From Nitrososphaerota archaeon (GTDB lineage: Archaea; Thermoproteota; Nitrososphaeria; Nitrososphaerales; JACPRH01), in contig JARPAQ010000055.1 in assembly GCA_029460375.1 (NCBI GenBank), forward strand, positions 1 through 9,080: a DNA stretch of 9,080 nt. The letters are read 5' to 3'. Positions 1 to 5,116 of this stretch are shown here, piece by piece; position 1 is the stretch's first letter; every line of letters begins with the position of its first letter. The translations under genes and the position numbers were made by a program. Below the pieces are notes generated by a model. The model saw only the letters and a list, made by a program, of their open reading frames with translations. It was not told the DNA's origin and did not search any database.

Positions 1-210
1 CCGCCTGTTGTGATCTTTCATCTTCAACATAGCAGCGTGATGATAACTCCGGTCAAGAAGCATCTCCCCGGGCTTCTTCCCTCTAGATCTCGCATGCTTG
101 GTGATCGAGGGGTGACGCTGTAACTCTTCTGGAATAGTCTCCAGCGCAGCATCAGCAAGTATTAGTGTAAGCAAGCCGATTGCAGGTAAATCACTAAGCT
201 TTTTATCCAT
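1..210 (-). CDS. nep1: 16S rRNA pseudouridine N1-methyltransferase Nep1, N-terminal part (cut by window edge)
   Basis: Seventy residues are visible, starting at an ATG (bases 210-208) and running off the left edge. The protein opens with a hydrophobic strand followed by LILADAALETIPEEL, then RGKKPGEMLLDRSYHHAAM. This matches the N-terminus of archaeal Nep1/Emg1, where the pattern is ILA.SALELIPEEI, then LLD..YH..AM, then the RGRPD motif, which would fall just beyond the edge. Nep1 is a SPOUT-class, SAM-dependent enzyme that methylates N1 of a pseudouridine in the small-subunit rRNA (position 914 in Methanocaldococcus) and acts in 30S assembly. Roughly 150 C-terminal residues, including the SPOUT knot, are missing only because of the window boundary. 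The gene is divergent from rnp4 with 21 bases between start codons. Family assignment is confident; the start is supported by the usual short lead before the first strand. Confidence 0.88.
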   Translation of the reverse strand, partial: MDKKLSDLPAIGLLTLILADAALETIPEELQRHPSITKHARSRGKKPGEMLLDRSYHHAAMLKMKDHNRR

Positions 211-257
211 CGTGTATCGTCTGAAGTCTGCTTGAGAGCTACCCGTTTACAACTTAA
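199..257. promoter_or_regulatory. Overlapping divergent promoters of nep1 and rnp4
   Basis: Only 21 bases (211-231) separate the two start codons, so each promoter must lie inside the other gene. For rnp4, a TATA-like CTTTTTAT at 199-206 lies about 29 bases before the TTG start, which would give a nearly leaderless transcript. For nep1, a TATA-like TTTAAGTT reads on the minus strand over 257-250, about 43 bases from its ATG. Both are inferred from spacing and AT content only. Confidence 0.35.
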
Positions 258-561
258 AGCTTTAGCTAGGGCACGAATTAAGATACTTTTAGCGAAGGCT
301 CTTAAAACAGCTAAGACAGACTGGAGTCTGGCCCAGAGGCAGGCGGAAATAGCTAGGCAAATATGTCTCAAATACAACATTAGACTTCCGTATCCTGAAA
401 GGCAACTCTTCTGCCGAAAATGTAAGCACTTCATAGTGCCAGGGGTGACTGCGCGAGTCAGGCTGGGGTACAAGCCTAAAGCCGTCAAGATAACCTGCTT
501 AGAATGCGGACATATATACCGCAAGATTCTTCTGGCAGGAAACGGAGAGCCAAAACAGTAG
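232..561 (+). CDS. rnp4: Archaeal ribonuclease P protein component 4 (Rnp4/Rpp21)
   Basis: This 109-residue basic protein matches archaeal Rpp21. An N-terminal helical stretch (about 10-50, with the LAxRxxEIARQI pattern) is followed by a zinc ribbon. The zinc ligands are C61 and C64 (FCRKC) and C89 and C92 (CLECGH). Between them lies the family hallmark VPG.xARVRL (69-78). Rnp4 pairs with Rpp29 and assists the RNase P RNA in removing tRNA 5' leaders. The start is a TTG at 232; the frame is open back to about 190 with no ATG, and known homologues start with a similar short basic lead, so this start is plausible but not certain. It lies upstream of the rps19e cluster and divergent from nep1, which fits a shared theme of RNA maturation. 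Confidence 0.9.
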   Translation: MRATRLQLKALARARIKILLAKALKTAKTDWSLAQRQAEIARQICLKYNIRLPYPERQLFCRKCKHFIVPGVTARVRLGYKPKAVKITCLECGHIYRKILLAGNGEPKQ

Positions 562-570
562 CCTCTAAAA

Positions 571-588
571 GAGTATAAGCCTAAATAG
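571..588 (+). promoter_or_regulatory. Probable TATA region for the rps19e cluster
   Basis: The 66-base gap between rnp4 and rps19e contains GTATAAGC (573-580) followed by CTAAATAG (581-588). Either would place transcription initiation near 603-614, giving a leader of about 15-25 bases before the ATG at 628. No clear terminator for rnp4 is visible, so read-through from rnp4 is also possible. Confidence 0.4.
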
Positions 589-627
589 ATGTCGTCTTGA
601 AGTTAAAGGATACTGGATGAATAAGGG

Positions 628-1083
628 ATGCCGACCGTACACGATGTACCTCACGATATACTGATCAAGAAGTTGAGTGAACACCTACGGAAGATGCCGC
701 AGATAACCGCCCCCTCTTGGGCACCCTATGTAAAGACCGGTTCCCACGCTGAACGACCACCCCAAGATAAAGACTGGTGGTATACCCGATGCGCATCCAT
801 CCTTAGGAAGGTGTACCTCCACGGCCCGATAGGGATAACTGATATCAGAGCTATGTACGGCGGGGGCAAACGTATAGGCTACGGTGGAATTCACCACAGG
901 AAAGCCGGGGGTTCAGCTGTAAGAAAAGCTCTGCTTCAGCTCGAGGCTGCGGGGTTGGTTGCCAAGAAGCAGGGGAAAGGTAGATTCGTGACCAGTAGAG
1001 GACGTAGCCTCCTTGATCGTCAGAGTAATGAAATCTTTAAAGAGCTGGTCAAGTCTAATCCTTCTTTGATAAGATACTCCTGA
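628..1083 (+). CDS. rps19e: Small ribosomal subunit protein S19e (eS19)
   Basis: At 151 residues this has the usual length for archaeal eS19. Hallmarks in order are the opening TVHDVPHDILIKKL, the PSWAPYVKTG segment with ERPP, the signature DWWYTRCASILRKVYL (about 49-64), a G-rich loop with YGGG, and the C-terminal winged-helix stretch VRKALLQLEAAGLV. eS19 belongs to the head of the archaeal and eukaryotic small subunit and is needed for its maturation; it has no bacterial counterpart. The ATG at 628 gives the family-typical N-terminus. The stop TGA (1081-1083) overlaps a possible ATG of the next gene in a TGATG junction, so the two are co-transcribed and probably translationally coupled. Confidence 0.97.
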   Translation: MPTVHDVPHDILIKKLSEHLRKMPQITAPSWAPYVKTGSHAERPPQDKDWWYTRCASILRKVYLHGPIGITDIRAMYGGGKRIGYGGIHHRKAGGSAVRKALLQLEAAGLVAKKQGKGRFVTSRGRSLLDRQSNEIFKELVKSNPSLIRYS

Positions 1084-1097
1084 TGCGGTGTGTGTTT

Positions 1098-1379
1098 ATG
1101 GCTACTGAAGGCGGAGGTGAAAAGTCTGTCCGTGAAGAGGAAGAGAAGCAGCATGCTATGCGGGAGGGACTGCTGAGAATGCTCTTAACTTCTGATGCAC
1201 GTGAAAGGTTGACCAATATCAGGATGGTCAAGCCGGAGGTTGCCAAAGTTATAGAAGATAACATCATAAGGTTAGCGTCTGCAGGCAGACTTCAGCCTCC
1301 TGTTTCCGATGAAGATGTTAAGAAGCTTCTTATATCGATTCAGAAGCCGAAACGGGAGTTCAAGATAAGGAGGATTTAG
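1098..1379 (+). CDS. PDCD5-like DNA-binding protein
   Basis: This matches the archaeal PDCD5/TFAR19 family. A charged, E-rich N-terminal helix is followed by a three-helix core with LTSDARERLTNIRMVKPEVA (35-54 from the 1098 start), a short segment ending AGRLQPPVSDEDVKKLL, and the basic tail KREFKIRRI. Family members bind DNA in vitro and almost always sit in this ribosomal protein cluster, but their cellular role in archaea is unsettled. Two starts are possible: ATG 1083, overlapping the rps19e stop, or ATG 1098. I prefer 1098 (93 residues) because GGTG at 1087-1090 gives a Shine-Dalgarno 7 bases upstream and MATEGG resembles family N-termini. The longer form would add only five residues. 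Confidence 0.9.
   Translation: MATEGGGEKSVREEEEKQHAMREGLLRMLLTSDARERLTNIRMVKPEVAKVIEDNIIRLASAGRLQPPVSDEDVKKLLISIQKPKREFKIRRI
1369..1373 (+). promoter_or_regulatory. Strong Shine-Dalgarno of rpl39e
   Basis: GGAGG lies inside the last codons of the PDCD5-like gene, 9 bases before the rpl39e ATG. It is the strongest ribosome-binding site in the window and confirms this short gene and its start. Confidence 0.75.
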
Positions 1380-1382
1380 ATT

Positions 1383-1541
1383 ATGGGTCGAAACAAGACT
1401 TCCGGTGTGAAGATACGTCTTTACAAGAAATTTAGGCGGACCTTCTCCGTTCCAACTTGGGTTATGGTAAGGACCAACAGGAAGGTCAGAAGATCCGCTA
1501 AGCAGAGGTCTTGGAGGAAAAGTAAGCTCAAGGTAAGGTAG
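1383..1541 (+). CDS. rpl39e: Large ribosomal subunit protein L39e (eL39)
   Basis: This is a complete 52-codon gene, easily missed because it is so short. The product is extremely basic, with the eL39 pattern throughout: an opening MGRNK, the segment KIRLYKKFRR, the conserved VPTWVMVRTNRKV, and a C-terminus RSWRKSKLKVR. Archaeal eL39 is normally about 50 residues. It lines the peptide exit tunnel of the large subunit, in the place partly occupied by the uL23 loop in bacteria. It starts at ATG 1383, four bases after the PDCD5-like stop codon, and ends in TAG four bases before the rpl31e start, so all three are tightly packed in one transcript. Confidence 0.96.
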   Translation: MGRNKTSGVKIRLYKKFRRTFSVPTWVMVRTNRKVRRSAKQRSWRKSKLKVR

Positions 1542-1545
1542 ATGC

Positions 1546-1842
1546 ATGATGTCTGAAGAGAAGGTCAAAGAGTTAACGCGGATTTACACCGTTCCGCTGG
1601 ATAAAGTTATGATATCTCCAAGGCACAAGAGAGCCAAGAGAGCCATAACTATCATAAAAGAATTCGCAACCAAACATATGAAAAGCCCAGAGGTGCTGAT
1701 AACTCCAGAGCTGAATCTGATAATATGGTCTAAAGGAATAAGAAACCCCCCTAAACGTGTAACCGTCAAGATGGAGAGAGATGAAGACGGCGTAGTAACC
1801 ATCTCACCTTCAACTGAAGAAACAGAGCAAGACGAAGAGTAA
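1546..1842 (+). CDS. rpl31e: Large ribosomal subunit protein L31e (eL31)
   Basis: The 98-residue product carries the eL31 signature. It starts with E.VKELTRIYTVPL, continues with SPRHKRAKRAITIIKEFATKH (helix, about 25-45), then VLITPELNLIIWSKGIRNPPKRV with the conserved W.KGI..PP.RV, and ends in an acidic tail. eL31 sits at the tunnel exit of archaeal and eukaryotic 50S/60S subunits. Two adjacent ATGs (1546 and 1549) are equally possible starts. In many archaea the next gene would be eIF6; here the cluster stops and a convergent gene begins four bases after the stop codon, so the operon is truncated relative to that arrangement. Confidence 0.95.
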   Translation: MMSEEKVKELTRIYTVPLDKVMISPRHKRAKRAITIIKEFATKHMKSPEVLITPELNLIIWSKGIRNPPKRVTVKMERDEDGVVTISPSTEETEQDEE

Positions 1843-1846
1843 AAAT

Positions 1847-2191
1847 CTACTCAAGACTCTTGACCAAACGAAACCAGTTACGGTACAGTTTCGGCAACGG
1901 GTCGCCATACCATGTTTTGAAAAGTCTATGCAGCTCGGCAGTAGAGTCGACTCCTGCGAGCTTTGCATCTTCATCTGTTAGGTTGCGCGGTTCTAACTCC
2001 TCAGTTTGATACACGAAAATAAGTGGGGCGTCTTTTGTTCGCGGTCTGAATCTATTTGTCGAGATGTAGTAGTAGCCGTTCATTCTTGTCTTTCGGTAGG
2101 TCACCTTCGCCGCACCCGTGAGGATCTTTTCTAAAAGTGGTTTGGTGAAAATTACTCGTTTAAGATGCTCAGCCGACTTTTTGGACCGCAC
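1847..2191 (-). CDS. ASCH-domain protein (PUA-like fold)
   Basis: The 114-residue product looks like a stand-alone ASCH domain. VIFTKPLLEKILTG.AKVTYR (13-33) fits the ASCH start, which typically has a K..L..IL.G.K.VT.R pattern (here K17, G26, K29, T31, R33). It is followed by GYYY, RFRPRT and a C-terminal half, TDEDAKLAGV through WYGDPLPKLYRNWFRLV, typical of archaeal members. ASCH proteins are related to PUA domains and are generally predicted to bind RNA; some act as ribonucleases or nucleoside-modifying enzymes. No catalytic role can be assigned here. The start is GTG (2191-2189), the only plausible start before an in-frame stop at 2218-2216. It is downstream of the ftsZ-like gene on the same strand and convergent with rpl31e. 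Confidence 0.72.
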   Translation of the reverse strand: MRSKKSAEHLKRVIFTKPLLEKILTGAAKVTYRKTRMNGYYYISTNRFRPRTKDAPLIFVYQTEELEPRNLTDEDAKLAGVDSTAELHRLFKTWYGDPLPKLYRNWFRLVKSLE

Positions 2192-2213
2192 TTTGACTAA
2201 GGCTTGAAAAGAT

Positions 2214-2221
2214 GTTTAATA
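2214..2221 (-). promoter_or_regulatory. TATA-like box of the ASCH gene
   Basis: On the minus strand TATTAAAC covers 2221-2214, centred about 26 bases before the GTG start. That spacing is what a leaderless archaeal transcript would need, and no Shine-Dalgarno is visible before the GTG. The gene may therefore be transcribed separately from the ftsZ-like gene 60 bases upstream. Confidence 0.4.
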
Positions 2222-2251
2222 GATTTACTTAGGATTAAGATATGATGTGGG

Positions 2252-3280
2252 CTACTCTATCTGAACGAGGTTCGATAAGGCGTCGTCTATCCCGCACTCC
2301 ATATCTGAATCTATCTGTCGATTGTGCAGAATCTTCTCCAAGGGGTCGTAGTCATCGAACTTTGTCGTCTTGAAGCCTGATGCTAGCAGTATGGCGGTCA
2401 TGGTCTCTCCGCCACTTGTGCTGAATCCTTGGTGAACCTCGAGTGCCCCTTTGCCGAGCATGGTGTTCAATCTGCTGGTAGATGTGTTAAGTTCGTTTGC
2501 GGCTATGCTTTTGTCACCTACTAGGTACAGTATGGCGCTGGATGCCTCTTCAGGCTCGACTATGCTGTATACTGATTCTACTGCTTTGACAGTTGCTTCT
2601 TCAGCCTTGTTTATCGAGGAGGATGTACCTATACTCAGTATAGTGTATCCGTTGTTTGTTATGGTGTCCACCATACTGTTTAGCCCTACGCTTAGTTCTC
2701 CTGACGATTCGACAATCCTTGAGAGGGCGAATGATATTCTTTCGTTGACTAAAGAGTAGAATCTGGATATGGGCATCTGCTCCTTGTCTGAAGATATTAT
2801 ATCGTTATCAATGATTATAACGGCATCGGAGTTCTTTCTCACATTTTTCAGAGATACACCTGCGTAGAAGTGTTTACTCTTCTCGAACCCGAAAGGCATG
2901 GTGATTATGCTGATGGTCAATACACCCTCTTCCTTCGCTACCTCCGCGACCAGAGGAATCAAGCCGGAACCAGTGGATCCACCTAAGCCTGCGACGAGAA
3001 AGACGAGTCGTGAGCCACTTAGAATCCTCCTGATCTCTCGCATATACTTCTGCGCCACTCCTCTAATGTGGCTGGGGGTACTCTTGCCTCTAAAACCGAT
3101 GTCTATGAAGAGACTTTTTCCGGCAGAAGAGCATTTCAGATCCTGCTTCTCGCAGCTCATGTATGCATAGTTGTCTATGCTTATGTTGGTCTTTTCTAGG
3201 TGGGAAAGTACCCGGCATCCTGCTGTGCCGAACCCGACTGCCAAAACCTTATCCGTATTTGGAGGAGGTAAATATTGCAT
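2252..3280 (-). CDS. Divergent FtsZ-like tubulin-superfamily GTPase
   Basis: Counting from ATG 3280 the product has 342 residues with an FtsZ-type layout. Visible elements are the nucleotide-binding VGFGTAGCRVL (15-25, FtsZ: VG.GG.G.N.V), the tubulin signature loop AGLGGSTGSG (97-106, against GGGTGTG), TISIITMPFGFE (122-133), NSDAVIIIDND (150-160) and the closing strand GGETMTAILLASGF (290-303). The T7 loop (about 195-211), which in FtsZ supplies N.DF.D for hydrolysis across the subunit interface, reads VGLNSMVDTITNNG and lacks the aspartates in their usual places. No long C-terminal linker or partner-binding peptide is seen. It may be a non-hydrolysing or specialised FtsZ paralogue; altered T7 loops have been reported in thaumarchaeal FtsZ (recalled, not checked). 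A TTG at 3307 would add nine residues. Confidence 0.82.
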   Translation of the reverse strand: MQYLPPPNTDKVLAVGFGTAGCRVLSHLEKTNISIDNYAYMSCEKQDLKCSSAGKSLFIDIGFRGKSTPSHIRGVAQKYMREIRRILSGSRLVFLVAGLGGSTGSGLIPLVAEVAKEEGVLTISIITMPFGFEKSKHFYAGVSLKNVRKNSDAVIIIDNDIISSDKEQMPISRFYSLVNERISFALSRIVESSGELSVGLNSMVDTITNNGYTILSIGTSSSINKAEEATVKAVESVYSIVEPEEASSAILYLVGDKSIAANELNTSTSRLNTMLGKGALEVHQGFSTSGGETMTAILLASGFKTTKFDDYDPLEKILHNRQIDSDMECGIDDALSNLVQIE

Positions 3281-3285
3281 AATGT

Positions 3286-3290
3286 CCTCT
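3286..3290 (-). promoter_or_regulatory. Shine-Dalgarno that decides the ftsZ-like start
   Basis: On the minus strand AGAGG occupies 3290-3286 and is followed five bases later by ATG 3280. This favours the ATG over the in-frame TTG at 3307, which has no such site. Confidence 0.6.
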
Positions 3291-3335
3291 GAACAGTTGT
3301 GGCTCAATATTGTACGCCGTAGCTCGTCGAGATTT

Positions 3336-3347
3336 GTTTTTAATATG
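3336..3347 (-). promoter_or_regulatory. TATA-like box of the ftsZ-like gene
   Basis: On the minus strand GCATATTAAAAA covers 3347-3336. Initiation would be expected near 3315, leaving a leader of about 35 bases that includes the AGAGG site. It lies after the T-tracts that probably end mtaB transcription. Confidence 0.4.
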
Positions 3348-3357
3348 CATAGGATAG

Positions 3358-3384
3358 AAAAAATATACCCTTTGTTAATAAAAA
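3358..3384 (-). terminator. Oligo-T terminator after mtaB
   Basis: Reading the minus strand after the mtaB stop, there is a T5 tract at 3384-3380 and a T6 tract at 3363-3358 within an AT-rich stretch, without a strong hairpin. U-rich tracts of this kind end transcription in archaea. The position separates the moaD-mtaB unit from the ftsZ-like gene. Confidence 0.5.
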
Positions 3385-3413
3385 CTTAACAACCAACCGT
3401 CTCAAATTTCGTC

Positions 3414-4691
3414 TCAAGTGGTCTCGCCAATTAGGCAGGCAGAGGTTGCATCCACCACCCTTATCTCCAATACAGTTCCCAGAGGTATTTCTTCTCTGAT
3501 CACTACTGGTCTATAGGCAAAATTCCTGCCTAAAACCGCCCCCCGCACCTCTTCGTCGACCAGAACCTTGCCGCGCCACCTTATCCAGCGCCTATTGTTC
3601 TGAAGGGCAACCTCTTTCACGGCTCTGTGAAGCAACCCACTTCTCTCTTTTACCGCCTGAGGATCCAGCTGCACCATACTCTCTGATTCGGTTCCAGGTC
3701 TAGCTCCAAATCTGGAGATATTAACAACGTCGGGTCTCACTTCTCTGATCATATCGATGGTCTTCTGAAAGTCCTCGTTCTTCTCCGTTGGAAAACCTAC
3801 GATGATGTCTGTTGACAGTGTAGAGAAGGGGAACTCATCTCTAAACCTCTTAGCTGAGTTAACGAAGTCTTCGACCTTGTGATTCCTACGCATAGACTTT
3901 AGAACACGGTTGCTCCCGCTTTGGACGGGTATATGTAGAAATTTGAAGAACCGGTCATCTCTGTACTGCGGTATCAGTCTGTCCAGAAGATTGCTTGCGT
4001 GCTCGGGGTTCATCATACCTAGCCTTATCTTGAAGTCACCTTCTATGCTTAGGATAGAGCCGAGGAGATGCGGTAGATTTGTGTCGATGTCTTTGCCGTA
4101 GCAGCCGTTATCTTGGGAGGTCAACCATATTTCTCGGCATCCGTCTTGTAGAGTCCGCTTCACTTCATGTGTGATATATTCCGGGCTATAGCTGGTCAAT
4201 CCTTCCTTCGCTATCTTCACTTGACAGAAGGTGCAGTTGCCGAGGCATCCTGAAGATATCTCCACTATCCCTACTACGGGGTTGCGTCTGATTCTCGGAA
4301 GAAGGAGTTTGGGGCTGCTGGAGCCTTCGATGTGGATGCTTCTTACGCCTCTTAGGGCGTCTGTAACGGTTTTGACTGTGCTGTTCAGATCTTCGGGGCC
4401 AAGAAGGCTTGCGTTGGGGTTGAGGGTTTCTATAAGGTGTCTTTCAGTCTTGGGCATGCATCCAGCTACTACCAGCGGGCGGTTTGAGGATGTGAGTTCC
4501 TTGATTCTGTACTGCATTCTGTGGGAGGTTGCTGTCTTCACGGTGCAGGTGACAAGAATGTTTACATCTGCGGCTTCGGGTTCTTCTACTGGGGTTAGGG
4601 AGTTCTCTTTGAGTAGGCCGGCTATCATCTCTGAATCGGCTATGTTGGCGCTGCACCCGTATGTCTCTATATAGAATCTTTGGGGGTTCAT
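3414..4691 (-). CDS. mtaB: tRNA t6A37 methylthiotransferase, MtaB/CDKAL1 type
   Basis: This 425-residue radical-SAM enzyme has the three MiaB-family domains in order. The N-terminal UPF0004 domain holds the second [4Fe-4S] cluster through C13 (ETYGCSAN), C49 (VTCTVK) and C78 (VAGCMP). The radical-SAM core has C149, C153 and C156 in SSGCLGNCTFC, followed by EIWLTSQDNGCYG, LHIPVQSGS and STDIIVGFPTE. The C-terminal TRAM domain (about 366-425) binds tRNA. The wording of the motifs fits the archaeal/eukaryotic e-MtaB group, which converts t6A to ms2t6A at position 37 of ANN-decoding tRNAs, rather than MiaB or RimO. The start is ATG 4691, 12 bases after the moaD-like stop on the same strand, so both are probably one operon. 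Exact substrate is inferred from subfamily. Confidence 0.92.
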   Translation of the reverse strand: MNPQRFYIETYGCSANIADSEMIAGLLKENSLTPVEEPEAADVNILVTCTVKTATSHRMQYRIKELTSSNRPLVVAGCMPKTERHLIETLNPNASLLGPEDLNSTVKTVTDALRGVRSIHIEGSSSPKLLLPRIRRNPVVGIVEISSGCLGNCTFCQVKIAKEGLTSYSPEYITHEVKRTLQDGCREIWLTSQDNGCYGKDIDTNLPHLLGSILSIEGDFKIRLGMMNPEHASNLLDRLIPQYRDDRFFKFLHIPVQSGSNRVLKSMRRNHKVEDFVNSAKRFRDEFPFSTLSTDIIVGFPTEKNEDFQKTIDMIREVRPDVVNISRFGARPGTESESMVQLDPQAVKERSGLLHRAVKEVALQNNRRWIRWRGKVLVDEEVRGAVLGRNFAYRPVVIREEIPLGTVLEIRVVDATSACLIGETT

Positions 4692-4703
4692 ACTTTCTGG
4701 TCT

Positions 4704-4988
4704 TCATCCCCCTCCGACTGGGGGCATTATGGCAGCTATGTCCTCATCCTTAAGCATCTTGGTTCTGAACTCTTCACGGTTGATCGCTTCCCCGTTCAGT
4801 AGAAGTATCAACCCGTCCTTCAGGGAGCCGTCTGCTGTACAGACGTTCTGCTTGAAGTTTTCACCGTACATAGCGCACAAACTGGACAGCATCGTCTGTA
4901 CCGATGCGTCCTCACCGAGATCCAAGACATCTTGCTTCTTATGAGTCAAATCCCGAATCATAGCGAAGTACTTCACTGTCACATTCAT
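4704..4988 (-). CDS. MoaD/ThiS-like ubiquitin-fold sulfur carrier
   Basis: From ATG 4988 the product has 94 residues and a MoaD-type beta-grasp pattern. It opens with MNVTVKYFAMIRDL, has the central helix TMLSSLCAMYGENF, the strand LILLLNGEAI, and ends DEDIAAIMPPVGGG. The C-terminal Gly-Gly is the site that E1-like enzymes adenylate and thiocarboxylate; here there is one extra glycine. Family members give sulfur to molybdopterin, thiamine or tRNA thiolation, or act as protein modifiers (SAMPs) in archaea. I prefer ATG 4988 because family N-termini begin here and GGTGA (5003-4999) lies 10 bases upstream; a GTG at 5009 would add seven residues. It precedes mtaB in the same operon. Which pathway it serves cannot be told from sequence alone. 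Confidence 0.87.
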   Translation of the reverse strand: MNVTVKYFAMIRDLTHKKQDVLDLGEDASVQTMLSSLCAMYGENFKQNVCTADGSLKDGLILLLNGEAINREEFRTKMLKDEDIAAIMPPVGGG

Positions 4989-5116
4989 CGCAATATATTC
5001 ACCAGACACCTACCTTCAAATGAATATATGAATCTACTTTAAGATATTTTAAAACTGTTGCTTATCAGTGGAAACAGATTATAAGTGGTCTCATTAATGC
5101 CTCTGCGGAGATTTCA
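4989..5116. promoter_or_regulatory. Divergent promoter region between moaD-like and the ribophorin-like gene
   Basis: This 128-base AT-rich gap serves two divergent genes. For the plus-strand gene, TTATAAGT (5079-5086) lies about 34 bases before GTG 5117, and GGAG (5107-5110) is a Shine-Dalgarno six bases before it. For the minus strand, two TATA-like sequences are possible: TTTAAAATATC (5055-5045) and CATATATTC (5030-5022). The GGTGA at 5003-4999 is the likely ribosome-binding site for moaD. No RNA gene or other structure was recognised. Confidence 0.45.

Noticed and set aside
162..524. 120-codon minus-strand ORF opposite rnp4
   Set aside because: It overlaps both nep1 and rnp4, has no family pattern, and is Cys/Leu/Ser rich as expected of an antisense frame of a real gene.
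2230..2241. Small palindrome CTTAGGATTAAG between the ftsZ-like and ASCH genes
   Set aside because: A 4-bp arm in an AT-rich gap is expected by chance.
2252..3280. Assignment of the tubulin-family protein as CetZ
   Set aside because: The GGSTGSG loop and the general pattern are closer to FtsZ, but divergence is too great to name a subfamily by eye.
2451..3389. Three plus-strand ORFs opposite the ftsZ-like gene
   Set aside because: They are antisense frames of a gene with clear FtsZ motifs and have low-complexity Ser/Leu content.
3398..3417. Direct repeat CGTCTCAA twice, 12 bases apart, across the mtaB stop
   Set aside because: Only two 8-base copies, one inside coding sequence; chance is likely and no third copy or structure is present.
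4231..4674. 147-codon plus-strand ORF opposite mtaB
   Set aside because: The mtaB frame carries all the radical-SAM and UPF0004 cysteines over the same bases; the plus-strand frame has no recognisable motif.
4444..4707. 87-codon minus-strand ORF overlapping the mtaB start
   Set aside because: A shifted frame of mtaB rich in Arg and His, without any domain pattern.
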